The translations under genes and the position numbers were made by a program. Positions 43,700-54,659 of a stretch of DNA of 64,000 bases are shown here, piece after piece. Numbering within the stretch: the first letter of the stretch is position 1; every line of letters starts with the position of its first letter. The stretch is from Mugil cephalus (Eukaryota; Chordata; Actinopteri; Mugiliformes; Mugilidae), in assembly GCF_022458985.1 (NCBI RefSeq), contig NC_061786.1:20404974-20468973 (forward strand), written 5' to 3'. A model generated the notes under the pieces. That model was given only the letters and a program-made list of their open reading frames with translations. It ran no database searches and was not told where the DNA came from.

Positions 43700-45300
43700 A
43701 CTGAAGTTATTTAATTAAATAGAGTTAAAGTGCAGATTATTAGCTTTAATTTGAGGTTAGTCACACCTGAATTGAAGGCAAGGTTTAGAAATTACAACCA
43801 TTTTTTTAAACACGGTCTAAAAGTTTGTGGAGTGAAGTGAATACGATCAAAAATATCAGCGTCATACTTATATTTGTTTTCTCCTCAGTTATTCTCATTT
43901 ATGTAACTGGTGAAGAACCTTTTTACTCACTGCCAGAAATTAAAAACAACTCAGCCCACCTCAAAGTTCCTCCATGTTTGTAGTTTAGTGCTAATACTAA
44001 AATACTTTGCAATTGATCATATTTAGTTGTTTAGTCATGAAAATCAACCACGTGAGGAGAAAAGAAGGAAAACTTGTAACCGTGTGACTGTTCTCTCACC
44101 AGAAAGACATGTAAACAAACAAAATGGCCACTAAGTTTGCTTCTGGGTTTGTTAAGAGAGACTAAAGTTAGCACGATATGAAGGAGCCACAATTATAGAG
44201 AATAATAAAGGATAATAATTCTAATAATATATATATAAACACACACACACACATTTATATATAAACTATAATCTCCAGAGTGAGGAGTCGTACTTTGCTC
44301 ACACAGACGTCATGTGTGTTTAAAGTTAGCGTCTGACATCCACTGCTTATCACTTCAGAACAGACGTCATGATGAGAAGAGCGGCGAAGAAAAAGAAACG
44401 ATCGAAGCCTCAGAGAACAGGAAACAGGTAGAGATCCTGAAAACATGGCAGTTTAAACACTAAATACTTTAATTATTCTTAGAATAATAATAACTACTAT
44501 TTTATGTTTTCCATAACTATATTTTCAAGTATAGTATTTATTTATTTAGTAATTGACAGAAACAGCTCCTATTTCTCAATAGGGAAAATTATATTTTATT
44601 TTATTAGTGAATAATAAGTGTATAAATATCTTAATTACTTTTTAAAATAAATAATAAACAATTTTAAAGTGAATTACATTTAATTATCTCAACTTTTAAA
44701 AAAAACTACTCCTAATACCTTTTGTTTTGTTAATAAGAGATACCTTTTAATCACAAAAACAACGTATGTGAGAAGGTAAGAGGTGAGAGCTGCTTAATGG
44801 TATTTGCATCCTTCAGTATTTTCTACATTTCTGCATAAAAATGGCTCAAAACATGAGTGGATTTTCACACGAGTCAGCATGAGAGTGGACAGAAAGAACC
44901 CAATCATAGACATGAAACTGAAATGTCACATTTAGAATTTGTTTATTCAGGAAAATGAGCCGATATTACATATCTATGGAGTGGACCTGTTGGATTACAA
45001 GACGATTTAAAGGCCACATTAGTCCATGTGTTTACTTCAGTGTGTCATTAGATTTCTGCTTTGACGTTTACTCAGCTCAGGTAAAAAGTTGTTGTTGCTC
45101 ATCAGGCTGAAAAAACGTCCCAAAATAATCTCTAAAGAGTTTAAAATCCACAAATAATCTACCGTCAGACAGATTTTAGACGACTGTTCCCCTCGACAGG
45201 AGAAGTGACGAGTTCACTGATGATGGACAAAGACAAAGACACTGCTCTGTGTCCAAAAAGAACAATTCTGAACTATTCATTCTTAAATGAGAGGTGTCAC
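43700..45300. other. Intergenic DNA with weak exon-like segment
   Basis: Mostly AT-rich. At 44358-44428 a plus-strand segment is bracketed by TTATCACTTCAG and CAG|GTAGAG and is open in two frames (for example HDEKSGEEKETIEASENRKQ). It has no neighbours that would make a gene. (CA)n at 44239-44252. Confidence 0.3.
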
Positions 45301-45360
45301 ATTTGGAAATGAACCAACAGAACCTCATATTAATCAAGAGGGCGGTAACGTCCTAGTTTG

Positions 45361-45690
45361 AAACTGTTTTGCTGCATCTGGACCCGGACGTCTCATCACC
45401 ATTGACAGAGCAATGAATTCTGAATTACACCAGTGAATCCTAAAAGAAAATGTCAGGACATGTGTCCACGAGCTGAATCTGAAGAGAAACTGGACAACGT
45501 AGGAAAACAAGGAGCCCAAGAACAACAAATGGTTTTACAGAAGAATAGTTAAAGAGGAACGGCCAAGTCAAAGTCCTGACTTTAATCCAATAGAAATGTT
45601 GTTTAGTTTCTGTTATTGCTGCATTAGGAGGTCACAGCAGGCACTGAGAACAAGTGTCCACACATTTATGCACCTAAATGATATGGAATA
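45361..45690 (+). mobile_element. Tc1-like transposase fragment (third lineage)
   Basis: Pieces of another fish Tc1 transposase are readable: CTGTTTTGCTGCATCTGGACC, AGAGCAATGAATTCTGAATT, GTCAGGACATGTGTCCACG, AATAGTTAAAGAGGAACGGCC and CCTGACTTTAATCCAATAGAA ATGTTG. The last is the SPDLNPIEM motif region. Deletions and stops destroy the frame. Confidence 0.7.
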
Positions 45691-45939
45691 GTTATATCTA
45701 TAATAACTTACATTTGTGTTATTGGGTCCTCATCATGTATGTTCAGGACTTATGTGAAAATCCAATTATGTTTTTAGTAATTTTTAAGCCTAAATGTGGG
45801 TGAAACTCTTAAATATATTGCAATATATATTGCTTATATTGCAAAACATAGTTTTTTTTTCTTTATCAACAACTTCATTACGATTAGGTAAAATATTTTT
45901 AGCAGTACAAAATAATTTTAGCTAAATTTCCTTTTTATT

Positions 45940-46330
45940 TTATATTTATTTGCTTATTTTTGTCGGGACAGTGCATATTAATGGAAAGTGCAGTTCATGA
46001 CGCATTGTAAATATGCAGGAGTTAGCATTACATGCTAAATTTCATCCGCAGTCCCCAAAAAATAAATATATAAATGCATAACTGTAATGCTAAATAAGGT
46101 ATTATTACATCTTAAATGTAAAAAAAAAATAAAAATAAAAACAACAACAAAAAAACAATACTTAAATAACACCCAGAAAATGTTAAGTCCGGTTCATGAC
46201 CATTCAGGACATACTTGACATTTATATCCTCTTATTTATTTATTTTTTTTAATTTAATACTGTTAATTTTTCCAGTAACGCTCTGTTAAATGTAAACAAA
46301 AAAATATTTAAATAACGACCAGAAAAGGTA
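45940..46330. repeat. AT-rich repeat remnant
   Basis: TTGTCGGGACAGTGCATATTA ATGG and the following CATTACATGCTAAATTTCATC resemble a dispersed fish retroelement. A-rich tracts fill 46080-46160. The class is uncertain. Confidence 0.35.
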
Positions 46331-46419
46331 AACACGACAGTCAGGGCCGCTCAGTGGCTGACACAGCATTAAATAAATAAAAGAGGAGTGTTTATAAAAT
46401 AGTTATAATATGAACCTCC

Positions 46420-46740
46420 GGAGGTTTGTCCTGCAGGGCGGACGGTCTGGAGCTCCAGATCCGGTTCCCTGCAGCTAAAAGCCGGACTAGAGCAGAGAGG
46501 AGAGGCTCCTCCATGTTGGACGTCCCGCTGCTGCTCCGGCGGCCATTTTGGAAAAACCTTCACTAAACCGGCGTCTTAAAAAATATGATAAATAACATCA
46601 GACGATGTTACACATCACAGCGTTTTTTTGTCGTTAATCGACACTAACTTTTTAACTTTCACCAGTTCGCGTTTTTTCTGCGCATAAATCAGCTGCTGGG
46701 TCACGTGAGCACGGGTCAAGACCGTGGGTGCGCTTGAAAA
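46420..46740 (-). promoter_or_regulatory. CpG-containing promoter-like region
   Basis: On the minus strand CCAAAATGGCCGCC (46539-46552) resembles a YY1 site at a start of transcription. It is followed by an ATG at 46514 opening MEEPLLSALVRLLAAGNRIW and then SSRPSALQDKPPEV. The +strand side holds GGGTCACGTGAGC (46699-46711), a CACGTG E-box. This could be the divergent side of the bag5 promoter, since BAG5 is head-to-head with COA8 in human, but the short peptide does not match COA8 and no further exon was found. Confidence 0.3.
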
Positions 46741-46769
46741 TCTCACCGACACAAACTAAGATACAGAAA

Positions 46770-47215
46770 CAGAAATACAATTTATTAATACAATTCAGTT
46801 TCTACTGTTCACCATCTAGACATACAACCATTCACACAACAATAACACATAGCAGGAGTAGCATGATATGGCCTGAGATTAAGTACAATTAATTTAAGGC
46901 GGAAAGCAGAATAAATAGTAATAAAGCAGAATACTTGAAAAAATGAGATAAAAATAAGATACAAATAACAGATTAAAAGGTAATATGTGCATTTCTTCAC
47001 CACAAAAGCACTATTAGATTGGTTATTTTATTAATTTTACACATAGAGATATTTATTCCACTTAGTACAATTATTTTTGGGACATTAAAATGCATTAGCA
47101 TTAACGTTTTATAAAAATACCAGGCTAATATTAAATTACTAGACAAATCCAAGCGGAAATTCTGCTTTAAGATATTTATTAAAGCTTTGATAATTAAAAT
47201 CAACCCGCTGCTAGC
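46770..47215. repeat. AT-rich insertion of unknown class
   Basis: An AT-rich block with ATACAATTTATTAATACAATT at one side interrupts the CpG-containing zone. A short inverted repeat, GTGGGTGCGCTT (46724-46735) and GAGCGCACCCAC (47262-47273), brackets it, as if a transposable element had inserted. No coding capacity. Confidence 0.35.
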
Positions 47216-47449
47216 ATTTATTTGGTGCCCGCCTTTCCCGCTACGTAGAAACGGCTACATGGAGCGCACCCACACTTGGACAACCAAAACTTGCGCTAGG
47301 TTAAAAACAGTAAAACCGTCCATCCCGAAGATAATCCATTTATGTAAATTTCTTCCACGTGCGTAACACTTTATTACGTGTTAATTAAACATAAAGCCTT
47401 GTATTTTATCCGAAAACGTTAAACGGACGCCAGCAAAACGTCGTTCGTG

Positions 47450-47606
47450 TCATTTTGTCGAGCACCGACGAACTCCGTGTTAGTTCATACTCGTGGGCAG
47501 GAAAGTAACTACTAGAAGGTTGCTAGGTAGGCTAATGTTTTGCTTTAATTAGAGGAGGTGCGCACTTTTCCGCCACGGTTCAGATGGCTGTACGCTGGTT
47601 ATGCAG
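47450..47606 (+). promoter_or_regulatory. bag5: Possible alternative first exon of bag5
   Basis: A CpG-containing stretch ends in a strong donor CAG|GTAAGAGTG (47606/47607). It contains CAGATGGCTGTACGC, whose ATG (47584) reads MAVRWLC and reaches the donor in phase 2. The bag5 acceptor at 51804-51805 accepts phase 2 and stays open into the usual ATG. It may be a 5'UTR exon or an N-terminal extension. Joining is inferred. Confidence 0.35.
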
Positions 47607-47609
47607 GTA

Positions 47610-49070
47610 AGAGTGAAACTCCGCGAGTTGTGTTTGTTTGTAAAGACCTCCGCCCCCCAAAAAACTGGAGTTATTTGGCCGAGGTGGGGCTGAGTCAGGT
47701 GATCATCGGTAGCTCGCTTAACACACCGATACGCGCACACACAGACACACACACAATGACACAAGGCTTCTGCTGTTAATTTTAGATGCTACTTTAAATA
47801 TTATGTAAGCACCGGTAAAGGTATTTATTTTTAAACCGAGACGCTTTAGGAGGAAGACCCTCTGTTAAGGCTGTGGGAGGGGCGACAGCAGCTGGACCGC
47901 AGTCTCTCAGTGTCTCTCAGTGTCTCACTCGGTCTCCGGGTGCTGAAGCTGTGACCGTAGCATCGTCTCCTCTCTGGATTCTGGATCTATCCCTCCAACC
48001 CACCCACCCACACGGTCTCTTTCCACCTGCCTTGGCTGATGGAAACACACACACGTCCGCAGAAATGTGCGCGAATGTGTTTGGCGTTTTGAAAAGGTGA
48101 GATGATAATGCAGCTGTAGTTTGTGTGAGAGGGAGAGGATGCAGCTGACAGCATCTGGATGTGTGAGATCTGGAGGAAGGAGGAGTTGGTGGAGGTGGTG
48201 GTGGTGGTGGTTCTGGTTCTGGTTCTGATAGATTACCCCTTTTTGCAAGCATATCTGCGGTGACATAATGCGCAAAAGCCGTGCAGCAGCACCGGTGCAG
48301 GCAGTGTGGAGCTGGGGGAAAGGTGCTTTCCAGAGACTGGAGGTGCTGGATGATACCTGCAGCCCTGTTAGCCCTCTCATTTACGGTTCCCTAACCCCGG
48401 CTTTCAAACCACCTGCACCAGCTTCTCTCTCTCCCACCCACCCCACCACCCCTTTTTTTTACTTGTCTATTTCCTGGCCATGAAGCTGTTGGCCAGGCTG
48501 GAGTGGATTTTGCTGAGATTATCCTAATAAATGCTCAGATTTGTAAGCTGTGACTCGGCTCGCGTCCCAGCCCCTCGCCCTCTTACATAAAAGTGCTTTG
48601 GGGGGGAAACGCTGATGCATAATGCTGCCAATTCTAATGAGCATAATTGATGCTGTGGGATAACAAGGCGTCACACGTTGTGGGTTTTTTTTTTTTTTTT
48701 TTTAAAGTGTTTATGTGCAACGATTCCACTTTGCTTTTAGGCACCTTGGTCACGATAACCACAGCCCACAGTCTTGTTGGCGCTGCATCTCCTCACAGCC
48801 ATGTTCTGGTTCGCTCATCTTGATCCTGTGTTTACTGCTCAGCCTGTGGATGTAGAAAGTTCACGTGGGTTGAATATCGTTTCTTTTCTGTTCCCACTAG
48901 AGGCCGTTTGGGTGAAGCTCTAGGCCCCTGCGGGGTCAGAGGGCATCCTGTTATGTGCAGACAGAGGCAGCGTGGATTTGCTGTATTAACAAGAAGTTCA
49001 GGGGCATCACAAGAGTTAGCGTTTGTCTGCGAGATTTTACCAAAAGAGAAATAATTGGTGTGTTGATAGG
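47610..49070. other. Intron-like DNA, no exon recognised
   Basis: Mixed-composition sequence with a GGT-repeat (48185-48212) and a poly-T run (48687-48704). 48490-48660 contains AATGAGCATAATTGATGCTG and may be a conserved element. Open frames here lack matched splice signals. Confidence 0.35.
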
Positions 49071-49074
49071 AAAC

Positions 49075-49425
49075 TGCTGCAAAAAGATGCAAAGCAAATG
49101 CAAAGAAATTAAAAAATGACTGCAAATAGACACAAAATGGTGTAAAAATTACCATATACACATGCACAATAGCTAAAAAGAACGACAAAGAGACATCACA
49201 GACACACTTGGATGCAAAAGAGGCACAACAACTACAAAGAAAAAAAGCAGAAAATAGCCTTTTAGTTGTGCACTACAACTACAAAGACGTAGAGATGCAA
49301 AACTATCACAAAAAAGACACTAATCAGCTACTGAGAGACGCAAAGTTACTTAAAAATGAAGCAAAGCGACTACAACGGGACACAAAGAGGTGGAAAAGAG
49401 ATCCAAAAGGTCAATAAATAAATAT
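49075..49425. repeat. Degenerate CTACAAAGAGACACAAAA-type minisatellite
   Basis: Variants of ACAAAGAGACACAAAA and GATGCAAAACTATCACAAA recur at irregular spacing of about 24 bases. This is a common teleost minisatellite. The lysine-rich open frame across it is an artefact. Confidence 0.6.
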
Positions 49426-50009
49426 GGAAGTATTAAAAAAAATTATAATTTCTTTTAGTGTGGGTATATTGATTGTTTACGGATTGTTTTCTCGTTGTTT
49501 ATAGTCAGTTGTTGTCAGTTTATTTGTCAGTCAGCAGCAGTTTAAAAAAAATAAATAAATAAAACAAAAAAAACACCAACTTGTTCCATTTAAAATGACT
49601 CAAAACTGAGGAATGAAGGCGGAGAAGCTTGAATCAACATCGCTCTGGCATTTTAGATTTGAAAACAAAAAAACAATTCAATCTTTTTAGCTCCTACGTA
49701 TTAAACCCACTTCTTTCGCCGATGACGTTTTTCTAGGTGTGGAGTCGAGAACGTTTTCGTCCGCCCTGAGGCACCTGTGACACATTTAATCTCCCTCCCA
49801 CAGTGTTGAAGGCTTCTGGGTGTTGGTCAGCTCTGTGTTTTAAGGGTTGACGGAGAGAAGGGAGGCTTTTAAACGTGGATTACAGCGCTATCAGCTTCCT
49901 GTCGGGCGGCGGAGTCGATAGCAACGCTCGGTGATGCTCTGAATGGTCGTCACGTGGGTGTTCTTGTTTCGAAATGTAGGTTGACCTCATTGCTCTGACT
50001 TAAGAACAG

Positions 50010-50385
50010 TTTCACTTGCTGCGCTTTTTTTTTACAAAATGAAAGCGATATTTCTGAAATTTCAATTGCAGCTTGCACCTGTTTCCATTTAATAGCGTTT
50101 TGCGAATGAGCTCCTGTGAAATCCCATCTCCCATGATGTCCCATGTGATATCCCATAATTTAAAAGACTTCACTTTAAGGAAGATGGACTTCAAATGAAC
50201 TGATGACATGACCCCTTGTGTCATCATCTCCGATGACGGTGAAATGCAAAAAAAATGTGTTTCCATTGCACTTTTGCGATAACAAATCTAAGGTGTTTTC
50301 AAAATGTAGCCCATTACCAGTTTTTATTGCGATATTTAGATTTTGCGTATTTCTAGGGGTAATGGAAACATAGCAAATGCCTTTT
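50010..50385. repeat. Dispersed repeat with GTTTCCATT termini
   Basis: CACCTGTTTCCATTTAATAGC, ATCCCATCTCCCATGATGTC and, at the right, GATATTTAGATTTTGCG and GGGGTAATGGAAACATAGC form a short inverted arrangement (TTTCCATT ... AATGGAAA). This resembles a frequent fish DNA repeat. Non-coding. Confidence 0.45.
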
Positions 50386-50705
50386 CTTTGCTTTATTAGC
50401 TACACCTGCAAAGCAACTAAACCAACGGTTGGATGTTTTTCAGCGTTGGGTTGTCGGCACTTTTAAGTCAATTTATTTTGCTGTGTTGAGTGAACCAGAT
50501 CACTCTTGATTGGCTGATCCGCTTGAAGAAGAGAAACAGGAAGTGATTGCAGTAAACGAACCAGCAGAGACATTCAAATCCGTAAATGTTTTCAACCCGA
50601 TGATCTAGAATAAATAAACCGTTGACCAACTGATGAGTAAGATTCAGGAGAGACCAGCTCTTTATTTTTGTTGGTTTTTACAGTTAACGGTAGCTCTGCC
50701 TGGCC

Positions 50706-51234
50706 TGATCGTGAGCTTGGAGCCTCAGGTTACCCCCTAGTTGAAGGGGTTTTCTTGTCAAATAGAAGAAGAGCCAGGCCTCTGTCCGTACACTATTCAG
50801 TATTTTTACGTTCGGCTTGTTTAAATCGGAAATGCACCATTTACACAGGAAACCAGAGCCACTGGTTGGTATGAAAGTCTTCGTTTTAATATCTTGTTCA
50901 TTGACTCTTTGGCCCCAGAGGCCGCGTTGGAGGATTGTACGATGTAGGATTATCTTCCACAAATATTAATGCTACATTAATTTTCATAATAAGTAGTATG
51001 TTAAATTCCTCTGGTGGGGATTCCAGTGCTTGGCAGAGGTCTCAGAGTTTTTCTTTGCGGCTTTGGCGAAGATCCAGGCGTTGGTAGTAGGTCCTACTCG
51101 ACCAGCGCCGGCTGTAACAATAAGAAAAGGAACTTTTGAAGTGATCCGCCCTTTTCCGGCCAGCAGACAACATTGTTGGGTTTTCAGAGGCTCTGATTGT
51201 TGCTCATTGTTCTGCCGTTCCATTTCGCAACCCG
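50706..51234 (+). repeat. Tandem duplication upstream of bag5, copy 1
   Basis: Shares long matches in order with 51259-51809: GAGCTTGGAGCCTCAGGT, CAAATAGAAGAAGA, TTGACTCTTTGGCCCCAGAGG, CTTCCACAAATATTAATG, GGGGATTCCAGTGCTTGGCA and AACATTGTTGGGTTTTCAGAG. It ends CCATTTCGCAACCCG and is followed by about 19 A residues (51235-51253). Offset to copy 2 is about 552 bases. Confidence 0.8.
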
Positions 51235-51258
51235 AAAAAAAAAAAAAAAAAAGTCCTT

Positions 51259-51809
51259 ATCTTGAGCTTGGAGCCTCAGGTGGACTCGTAATGGAGAGGT
51301 GGCAGCGCCGCTGAAGGTTTTTTCTTTTCAAATAGAAGAAGATCCAGGGCTCCGTCCGTACACTTTTCAATATTTTTATGTTCAGCTTGTTTAAGTCGGG
51401 AAATACACAAGTCACAGAGGAAACCAGAGCCTGGGACGCCCACTAGCGAACCCACTGTTGGTATGAAAGTCTTCAGGACATTTTAATATCTTGTTTATTG
51501 ACTCTTTGGCCCCAGAGGCCGCGTTTGCAGGATTGTGCGATGTAGAATTGTCTTCCACAAATATTAATGAAACATTGATTATCATAATAAGTATTATGTT
51601 CGTCTGGTGGGGATTCCAGTGCTTGGCAAGAGGTCTCAGAGTTTCTCTTTGCAGCTTTGGCGAAGATCCAGGCGTTAGTAGGAGGTCCTATTCAAGAAAA
51701 GGAGCTTTTTTTTGAAGTGATGTGTCCATTCTGGCCAGAAGACAACATTGTTGGGTTTTCAGAGGCTCTGATTGTCGCTCATTGTTGTGACTTTCCATTT
51801 CACAGCCTG
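51259..51809 (+). repeat. Tandem duplication upstream of bag5, copy 2
   Basis: Copy 2 ends CCATTTCACAGCCTG, where CAG (51803-51805) is the presumed 3' splice site of the bag5 coding exon. Copy 1 reads CGCAAC at that place and lacks the AG. The unit is non-coding in known families; both copies carry an open stretch starting near AAGATCCAGGCGTTRGTAG. Confidence 0.75.
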
Positions 51810-51839
51810 TTCGGGAAGCCCTTTGATGGCGGGAAGAGG
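51806..51839 (+). other. bag5: bag5 5'UTR or in-frame N-terminal extension
   Basis: The 34 bases after the splice acceptor are open in frame with the main ATG and would read LFGKPFDGGKR. In the ordinary reading they are the last part of the 5'UTR. See the candidate first exon at 47584-47606. Confidence 0.5.
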
Positions 51840-54659
51840 ATGGACCATGGTGGCCCGCAGCAGCAGCAGCATCCGATGGATCAGCAGCAGCAGGCCTACC
51901 ATGCGCACCACCCGGCCATGATGCGGCTGTACGAGGTCCAGAAGGAGGTGGCGTCCCTGGGGCCGCAGGTCTGCACCTTCAGCGGCCTGCAGGACGACCG
52001 GGACTACAAGCGCCTGGAGCGGGAGCTGACCCGGCTGCTGCTGGACGTGGACCAGGTGGACACGGAGGGCAAACCGGAGCTGCAGGGGGCGCGCAAGAGG
52101 GCCGCGCAGGAGGTGGAGGGGCTCCTGCGCTACCTGGAGGAGAACGCCACCCACCCGTCCCGCCTGGCGATCGAGCAGCTGAGCAACGAGGCGCGGCGGC
52201 TGGTGGACGAGCGGGTGGTGGCGCCGCAGCGGGCCGGCGGCGCGGCGGAGATCAGCGACGAGCTGGTGGACGCCCTGCAGGAGCTGGTGCTGAAGCTCAC
52301 CCAGGTGAAGACGGAGGGGCGGGTGCCGCTGCGCAAGGCTCGCTACCGGGCGCTGACGCGCCTGTGCGCCGTGCAGGACGTGATCGAGGGGCGCACGCAG
52401 CAGCAGACGCTCTCCCTGCCGCTGTCGGGCGACACGCACGAGGCCGTCAACCGCATCAACCAGGTGATGGTGAAGGTGAGCGTGGCCCGCAGTCAGCTGG
52501 TGGCGCTGCTGATGGGCCTGAGCGGGAGGGACAGCTGCGCCCACCTGTCCCGCATCCTGACGGAGATGCAGGTGGAGCTGGACGCCCTGGACGTGTCCGG
52601 GAACGCCGCCATCAGGAATTACAGGAAGCAGGTCGTGGAGGAGATAAACGGGCTGCTGAAACACCTGGACCTGGAGGGGGAGGGAGAAGACACGCGCAGG
52701 TGGGTGTAAAAGATGCTCACATGCTTTAAATGATTCTTTTAAATGTCCTCATAATAATACAATTAAATAACCTGTAAATATTCAGATTTAAGTTTATGAA
52801 CATTAACTGTGTCCCATTTTAAGACTGAACATCTCCTGTTTAATCTCCATAAAAACAGTTTAAAATGTTCATAAACAACTTCCTCTAAGCTTTGAGTGAG
52901 ATCTCACATTAACGCACAACGTTGCTTCTTCACACTGCAGACATCGTGCCCTCTTGTTGCGGTATTAGGAAGTGATGTTCTCCATCTAAAGCACCTGGAG
53001 GTAGACAATAAGACGAGATCAGAGCACGATGATGGGACATTATGCACCAATGAGTTGCTTTTAAACATTGGGCTTTTTCCACTATGGTTCCCAAACCCAA
53101 ATGGTCCTGAAATCCATTTTTTTTCCAAACACAGAAATAGTAAATACAACTTTGTGGTAAACTTCCTGAACAGGAAGGAAATATAGAGGCTGTGCACTAG
53201 CGTCACTTCCGCCCTGAGAGGCAAAAACATGGTGAAATGTATCAGTAAATACAGCGAGACCAGGGAAAATGTGGATTATCAGATCAAATTACGGACAATT
53301 GGACTCGACAATGATCCATATGAACTAGTATGGATTTAGAAAGTGGATTAGCCTCAGTTTCAGTTAGTTTTAAGTTAGTTTTAGTTCATTTCATTATGTT
53401 AAATGTAAAAGAGCTTTACTGAGAAGTAACGTTAGCCATACAATTTGGAGTGATCACAAATATTCAGTTTATCGTTTTATTTATTGTTGGAACTGAAATA
53501 GTTACTGTCGGCCGTAACTACACCAAAACAACGACATCCACAAACTTACCTGACAGCGCTCCAGAACGTGACTAAAGAAGTAACTTAAGGAATGACTTGA
53601 CTGACACTAAATGTGAACCACAACACCAGGTTTCTGTGCCTGGATTCCAGTTGTTTCTTCATAATGCAGCGATACATTTACTTCTCTTTTCTTTGGCAGA
53701 TATCTGTAAAAATATAAAATATATCTCTGACTGCTTTTCAGATCTGCTGGTTCAGTCATTTGCAGAACAGCTCTTTTTAATTTTAATTAATTTTACAATT
53801 TAAACGCTATGAGTAATGCTGCTAATCTATCCATGCTAAAATGTCAGTTTCCGTAACCATGGAGACTTCGTTTGCTGTGATGTCACGTACATGTCAAGCA
53901 AACAAGTTTTGGATTGGGCACATCTATGGTTGATAACGAACCGAAAAACCCCAACTCTCCATCAGTGTTTCAGAACTAAAGGAGCTACTTTGCTGAAACT
54001 TCTTCAAGGAAATTAAAACATGTCCACTTGTCGTTGTTGAAGAGACGCAGCAGGGTTGTACTTTCCAGACTAGTTCAGGTCGATCCAACATCTGGTGATC
54101 TGGTGTTTGTTCCCGTAGGTACGACTTGGCGCAGAACAACTCCATCCGCGAGATCGAGGCGGTGAGAGCCCACGTGTCCCACCTCCGAGAGGGCGTCCTG
54201 CGACACTGCGCGATGGGCGACCTGGGCTTCAGGCCCAAGGCCGAGCTGCAGAGCCTCCTCACACACCTGGACCAGGTGGACACGGCCAAGAACCCGTGCA
54301 TCAGAGAGGCCCGCCGCCGCGCCGTGGTGGAGGTCCAGGCCATCATCACCTTCCTGGACCTCCGCGAGGCCCTCGCCCGCCGCCAGCCGGGCCCCAGCGA
54401 ACACCCGTCGCACCGGTCCGTGTGGCTCGTCCTCGGGAGCCTGTCGGACCTCCAGGCCCAGGTCCTGGGCTTCGACGGCAAGCGGGTCGACAAGAGCTAC
54501 ATGATCCTGGAGGAGCTGCTGACCAAGCAGCTGCTGGCGCTGGACGCCGTGGACCCGCAGGGCGACGAGTCGACCAAGGTGGCGCGGAAGCAGGCGGTGA
54601 AGTTCGCCCAGAACATTCTCAACTACCTGGACATGAAGACGGACGAGTGGGAGTACTGA
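51840..54659 (+). CDS. bag5: BAG family molecular chaperone regulator 5 (two coding exons)
   Basis: Exons 51840-52699 and 54119-54659 join in phase 2 (AG|G) to 466 residues. Human BAG5 has 447; the extra length is a Gln/His-rich start (QQQQ twice, residues 7-18). Five BAG three-helix domains can be placed at about 28-105, 115-187, 200-280, 293-370 and 384-461, from RLYEVQKEVASLGPQV through LEELLTKQLLALDAVDPQG to AQNILNYLDMKTDEWEY, nearly identical to the human C-terminus. BAG5 binds the Hsp70 nucleotide-binding domain, mainly through its last BAG domain, promotes nucleotide exchange and modulates Parkin and DJ-1 pathways. GC-rich codons contrast with the AT-rich intron. Intron 52700-54118 falls between BAG domains 3 and 4. 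Confidence 0.95.
53253..53450 (+). repeat. Dispersed repeat, copy B (in the bag5 intron)
   Basis: Matches 12089-12240: GGATTATCAGATCAAATTAC GGACAATTGG, TGACAATGATCC-type word and AAGTGGATTAGCCTCAGTTT, then AAGTAACGTTAGCCATACAA. It is longer than copy A in the middle (GTTAGTTTTAAGTTAGTTTT). Confidence 0.6.

Noticed and set aside
45334..45528. 64-codon minus-strand open frame
   Set aside because: Antisense to a decayed Tc1 transposase fragment.
49208..49417. Lysine- and glutamine-rich open frame
   Set aside because: Translated minisatellite (ACAAAGAGACACAAAA-type units).
50706..51809. Pair of units considered as long terminal repeats of a retrovirus-like element
   Set aside because: They are only about 25 bases apart, lack TG...CA ends and there is no internal coding region.
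51759..52664. 301-codon open frame on the minus strand across bag5 exon 1
   Set aside because: Leu/His/Arg-rich antisense shadow of the GC-rich BAG-domain codons.
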